This document shows positions 38,101 to 39,296 of a DNA stretch of 39,296 bases, one piece after another; position 1 is the first letter of the stretch; each line of letters opens with the position of its first letter. This DNA is from Bacteroidales bacterium. GTDB lineage: Bacteria > Bacteroidota > Bacteroidia > Bacteroidales > WRLA01. The notes beneath the pieces are model-generated. The model was not told the DNA's origin. It was given only the letters and a program-made list of their open reading frames with translations, and did not search any database. The stretch is taken from assembly GCA_028710155.1 (NCBI GenBank), contig JAQUSR010000005.1, positions 1-39,296 of the forward strand, read 5' to 3'. The position numbers and the translations under genes were made by a program.

Positions 38101-39170
38101 CAAAGCCGTCAACAATCCGGCATAAATACCGATAGTACCCATGTTTTGAGCAGCCCATTTGGTCAGTTCCGACAAAATAGTCAACGTTTTGGCTGTACCC
38201 TCGTTCAATAAGGTTTGAACCGGTATCAACGATTCGCCCAAAGCAGACTTGGCTTTATTAACAGCGTTTTCCGATTTTTCCAAAGCAGCAGCAGCGTTGT
38301 AGTTGACCACCGAAAACTCATTCATCAAACTGGTTGATTCGCTGAAAGCTGTTTGCGATATACTCAAAATCTCTCGGAAGCGGTCAGCGTTTGACGACAT
38401 AGCTCCAATAGCTTTGTTCACACCATCGGCATTCAATTTCAAGTCGCTCAATGTAACAGCAACCTGAGTGGCATTCATTCCTTTTAACGATTCCGAAAAT
38501 TGCAGGGCAAACTCCATCGGATTGGTGTTGATTAATGCTTCAACGGCATCAACAGGTTGCTGCATAACGGCTGCAAATTTCGCTACATCTTGTGCAGCAG
38601 TCCTTAACAAAATACCGTAGGATCGTGATGCAACTTCGGCATCAATGGAGTTCTCTTCAAAAGCGGCACCCAAAGCAATAGCTTCTTCAATCGAAGGTTT
38701 AAAAACTTCCGGTAAAGCACCTACGCGCGTGGTGAAGTTGGCTATGTTTTGCTCACCGGCTTTACTGTTGGCTCCTACTTCATTGATGGCAGAACCAATA
38801 GCCATATAAGCATCTTCAATCTCCATATCCTTTGTCTCTTGGTAGGCTGTTTTCAATTTGCCCAATACATTGGCAATCTCTTCGGCACCACCCGAAAACG
38901 AATCGCCCAAAGCAACATTGGCAACATCGATGGCTTTGGTGAACGATAAAATATCTTTTTTGGCAACACCTATACGACCACCTTGTTCGGCAATCTTATT
39001 CAGGTTCTCGACCGATGTGCGCGTGTCTATTTTTTGCAGCTCTTCATTCAAGGCTTCCACTTCCTCTTTGGTCATGCCGGTTGTTTTGCGGACGGCAGCC
39101 TGTGCATCATCCATCTTGGCAAACTCATTGACGTATTCCGAAATGAAAGAGGTTGTCATATTCTTGAACT
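35185..39170 (-). pseudogene. TP901-type phage tail tape measure protein, apparently truncated at its 5' end
   Basis: Homologous part begins near KFKNMTTSFISEYVNEFAKMDDAQAAVRKTTGMTKEEVEALNEELQKIDTRTS; TM segments (IAAVALAAVTVYKY; GALGIAMIWAKNANSIPGLIVAGILTGLMVATTAA). The usual N-terminus is absent and the only track start is a GTG inside a palindrome at 39231. Confidence 0.65.
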
Positions 39171-39296
39171 TGTCTCGTCCTAAATAACCGTTACAGGTTT
39201 TTAGTGATGCAAAATTAGAAAAATCAATCACACAGAATTCTGTGTGATTGATTTTTTTTGTAAGTTTTTATTTTTATAGTACTTTGAAGATGCATT
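39171..39296. mobile_element. Possible insertion sequence end
   Basis: TGTCTCGTCCTAAATAACCGTTACAGG starts with TG at the point where tape-measure coding sequence fades; a palindromic terminator lies just inside. The rest is outside the window. Confidence 0.4.
39219..39256. repeat. Perfect 38-bp palindrome (possible bidirectional terminator)
   Basis: AAAAATCAATCACACAGAATTCTGTGTGATTGATTTTT, followed by further T residues. Confidence 0.9.

Larger units (their letters stand above)
21843..39296. mobile_element. Partial integrated tailed prophage (left end at tRNA-Pro; right end outside window)
   Basis: tRNA-adjacent integrase followed by a compact leftward operon with portal-like, tail, fibre and TP901-type tape-measure genes. 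Confidence 0.88.

Noticed and set aside
39219-39256. Palindrome as the right attachment site (attR) of the prophage
   Set aside because: Shares no sequence with the tRNA-Pro 3' end expected for attR; a terminator or IS-internal element fits better.
1-39296. CRISPR arrays, toxin-antitoxin pairs or defence islands
   Set aside because: No regularly spaced repeats and no gene pair with convincing toxin-antitoxin or defence motifs seen.

Overview
This is a Bacteroidetes-type chromosomal segment (recurrent TAnnTTTG -7 promoter boxes) joined at a tRNA-Pro gene to the left part of an integrated prophage. Host part (about 1-21842): mfd; a very large GT3 glycogen synthase-like/GT35 alpha-glucan phosphorylase fusion; an AT-rich islet with one intact lipoprotein gene and two frameshifted remnants; a type IIA topoisomerase B subunit (parE-like); a MurD-like ligase overlapping a MurL-like epimerase gene; YqgE/AlgH; a Sua5/YciO protein; tRNA-Lys(TTT) and tRNA-Lys(CTT); a DUF4340-like protein; a guanine deaminase-like protein; a DUF3127 protein; a class IV aminotransferase; an aspartate aminotransferase-like protein; radC; an MntP-like membrane protein; and tRNA-Pro(TGG). 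Prophage part (about 21843 to the window end, right end not seen): a tyrosine integrase next to tRNA-Pro, then a leftward operon of structural genes (portal-like, tail, fibre, TP901-type tape measure). The tape measure appears 5'-truncated near 39171 by a sequence resembling an insertion sequence end, with a perfect 38-bp palindrome just inside it. The items most worth following up are the MurD/MurL pair, the GT3-GT35 fusion, two similar candidate phage late promoters (TGTCCAC-N20/21-TACwTTyG), the GTAGCAAAA repeat cluster before the integrase, the tape-measure truncation, and a fibre module that resembles Firmicutes prophage fibres. All family assignments are from reading the translations; no database search was run.
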